Both the position numbers and the translations under genes were made by a program. Below are positions 5,318 to 6,815 of a stretch of 6,815 nucleotides of DNA, piece by piece. The notes under the pieces are model-generated. The model had not been told where the DNA came from, did no database searches, and saw nothing but the letters and a program-made list of their open reading frames with translations. How positions within the stretch are numbered: position 1 is the first letter of the stretch; the number at the start of each line of letters is the position of its first letter. The stretch is from CALMSM01 sp964534095. GTDB taxonomy: Bacteria > Patescibacteriota > Saccharimonadia > Saccharimonadales > CALMSM01. The stretch is from contig CAZHPF010000052.1 of assembly GCA_964534095.1 (NCBI GenBank), positions 1 to 6,815 on the forward strand, read 5' to 3'.

Positions 5318-5857
5318 TTAGTTGGATTTGTGAGCTTTATACAGCGCCCAACCTGCTAAGAAGCTGAAATTAACGATTTTCCCTTCAGCAATCATTTGGT
5401 CTACCTCTTGCTCACTAAACCAGTACGATTCGATGTCTTCTTCAGGATCTTCGGAAGCGGTTGCTGATGAAAGGTCGGTGGCTATAAACACATAAAACTT
5501 ATCGCCCCATCGGCGATTATTGATATAAAACCAACCTATATCTTTTAATTTGCCAGTTAGTTTTCCTTCTTCGGCAAGCTCTCTCAAAGCTCCTTGCTGT
5601 GGCGTCTCATCCTTTTCTACTCCGCCGCCTGGAAATTGATACAGCCATTTGTTAGGCGGATAACTATATTCTCTTTGAACAAGTATTTTGCCTTGGTCAT
5701 TAACGGCAATTACTTCAGCAGCGTCGTGATGATTTCCAAAATGAATGTATTTAGTCGTTACGCCGTTTGGCAATTGAACATCGTCTTCGTAGACGTTCAG
5801 GCGCGGATGTTTGAGAAGAATGGTTCGTTTCAGCTTTTTCCACGTTGTCTGCTTCAC
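5318..5857 (-). CDS. Nudix hydrolase, ADP-ribose pyrophosphatase-like
   Basis: 179 residues with an intact Nudix box: G78-x5-E84-x7-RELAEE (92-97), all three catalytic/metal glutamates present, but the final G of the consensus is K (EEGK). Upstream, VQREYSYP and YQFPGGGVE match the conserved strand and loop before the box in ADP-ribose/nucleoside-diphosphate-sugar pyrophosphatases (NudF/NUDT5 type), which split such compounds to sugar-phosphate and NMP with Mg2+. The exact substrate cannot be read. The GTG start shares its G with the glmS stop (TAGTG); GGAG lies only 2 nt away, so re-initiation after glmS is likely. The stop abuts that of the convergent + operon with no gap. Hand count over 5401-5580 gives about 42% G+C, against about 53% in a 60-bp sample of glmS, and AT-ending codons are common, hinting at separate origin. 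Confidence 0.85.
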   Translation of the reverse strand: MKQTTWKKLKRTILLKHPRLNVYEDDVQLPNGVTTKYIHFGNHHDAAEVIAVNDQGKILVQREYSYPPNKWLYQFPGGGVEKDETPQQGALRELAEEGKLTGKLKDIGWFYINNRRWGDKFYVFIATDLSSATASEDPEEDIESYWFSEQEVDQMIAEGKIVNFSFLAGWALYKAHKSN

Positions 5858-6815
5858 TACTCCACTGTAACAGATTTGGCCAGGTTTCGGGGGCGGTCGA
5901 CGTTGAGGCCTTTACTATGGGCTACATGGTAAGCAAATAACTGTAAGGCTACAGCGACTAACAGTGGGGCAGTTTGTTCTAAGGTGTCTGGTACATATAT
6001 CACGTTGTCAGCCAGGCGGGCAATCTGGCTGTTGCCTTCGGTGGCTATAGCAAGCACCGGGCCTTTACGGGCGCGGATTTCTTCGATATTGGACATAGTT
6101 TTCTCGAGCTGGGCTGAATTGGTCGCAAGGGCTATCGTAGGAAACGATTCATCGATCATGGCCAACGGGCCATGCTTCATTTCGCCAGCTGCATAGCCTT
6201 CGGCGTGAATATAGCTCACCTCTTTTAGCTTGAGTGCGCCCTCGAGCGCGGCAGGGTAGAGTTCACCGCGGCCGATGTACAGCACGTCACGATAGTGGGT
6301 GTATGATGCTGCCAGTTTTTGAATGTCGGGCGATTGCTTCAGGATAGCCTCGATTTTCTCAGGTAGTGCCAGTAGTTCGCGAAGCAGCGGCTTATAAAGC
6401 GGCGAACGGCCTTCCGACAGGTGCAGGGCGATTTCGGCCAGAACCGTCACTTGGGCGATAAAGGCTTTAGTACTGGCAACGGACTTTTCCGGCCCGGCAT
6501 GACAATACACTCCAGCGTCTGTTATTTGCGCAATAGTAGAACCTGGTGCATTGACAACGCCGAGCCGCAGCACGCCGTAATCCTCTACTTTTTTGAGTGC
6601 TGCGATAGTATCGGCGGTTTCGCCCGATTGGCTAATTGCAAGTAGCGCAGTACTACGGCTGAACGGTTCATGGCGGTACTTAAACTCGCTGGCTAATTGG
6701 ACTTCGACCGGTACCCCGGCGATCTGCTCGATTAAGTATTCGCCAAGCATACCGGCGTAGTAAGAAGTCCCGCAGGCCACAATCACGATGCGGTCGATGT
6801 AGCGCAGCTGTTCAC
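5857..6815 (-). CDS. glmS: Glutamine-fructose-6-phosphate aminotransferase, C-terminal isomerase half (partial)
   Basis: About 318 residues are visible; the frame remains open through the window edge (..YIDRIVIVACGTSYYAG), so the N-terminal glutaminase domain lies outside. An internal GTG at 6786 is not the true start. The visible part has both SIS domains: ACGTSYYAG, SQSGETADT, PGSTIAQ and HAGPEKSVASTKAF in the first; IGRGELYPAALEGALKLKE then HAEGYAAGEMKHGPLA in the second, carrying the conserved Glu and His of the isomerase site. It ends in the invariant DRPRNLAKSVTVE tail with the active-site Lys. GlmS makes glucosamine-6-phosphate from fructose-6-P and glutamine, the entry to UDP-GlcNAc for peptidoglycan and surface glycans. 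The stop TAG overlaps the GTG of the downstream Nudix gene, so the two are co-transcribed. Confidence 0.96.
   Translation of the reverse strand, partial: EQLRYIDRIVIVACGTSYYAGMLGEYLIEQIAGVPVEVQLASEFKYRHEPFSRSTALLAISQSGETADTIAALKKVEDYGVLRLGVVNAPGSTIAQITDAGVYCHAGPEKSVASTKAFIAQVTVLAEIALHLSEGRSPLYKPLLRELLALPEKIEAILKQSPDIQKLAASYTHYRDVLYIGRGELYPAALEGALKLKEVSYIHAEGYAAGEMKHGPLAMIDESFPTIALATNSAQLEKTMSNIEEIRARKGPVLAIATEGNSQIARLADNVIYVPDTLEQTAPLLVAVALQLFAYHVAHSKGLNVDRPRNLAKSVTVE

Overview
The window is a bacterial surface-polysaccharide and sugar-nucleotide region using the standard genetic code (TGA is used as a stop by two genes). The compact packing, GTG starts, a eukaryotic-type HAD phosphomannomutase and apparent leaderless first genes would suit a Patescibacteria/CPR genome, perhaps Saccharibacteria. 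That assignment is an impression from gene style, not a demonstrated placement.

Layout. (1) Bases 1-102: the C-terminal tail of a probable GT4-type glycosyltransferase on the + strand, ending 4 bp from the convergent stop of (2), a membrane-anchored GT2 glycosyltransferase on the - strand (107-1048). (3) Bases 1049-1542: a gene-free stretch of about 490 bp crowded with perfect inverted repeats, bounded by a promoter on the GT2 side and a terminator-like hairpin on the ugd side. (4) 1543-2895, -: UDP-glucose 6-dehydrogenase. (5) A 68-bp divergent promoter region. (6) 2964-5317, +: a tight three-gene operon of manC (GDP-mannose pyrophosphorylase), an alpha-phosphomannomutase-like HAD enzyme and a Nudix protein whose box resembles GDP-mannose mannosyl hydrolase. 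(7) 5318-6815, -: an ADP-ribose-pyrophosphatase-like Nudix gene coupled to the 3' end of glmS, which runs off the window.

How the genes fit together. The + operon can convert mannose-6-P to mannose-1-P to GDP-mannose, with a possible GDP-mannose-consuming Nudix enzyme. Ugd makes UDP-glucuronate and GlmS makes glucosamine-6-P for UDP-GlcNAc. The two glycosyltransferases are candidate users of these donors for a cell-surface glycan.

The most notable signals are: the repeat-rich spacer at 1103-1433, a candidate structured RNA or fold-back mobile element; a consistent pattern in which the three promoter-proximal genes have a -10 box 7-9 bp before the start codon (leaderless mRNA) while the two downstream + operon genes have ordinary Shine-Dalgarno sequences; and the putative GDP-mannose synthesis/turnover cassette.
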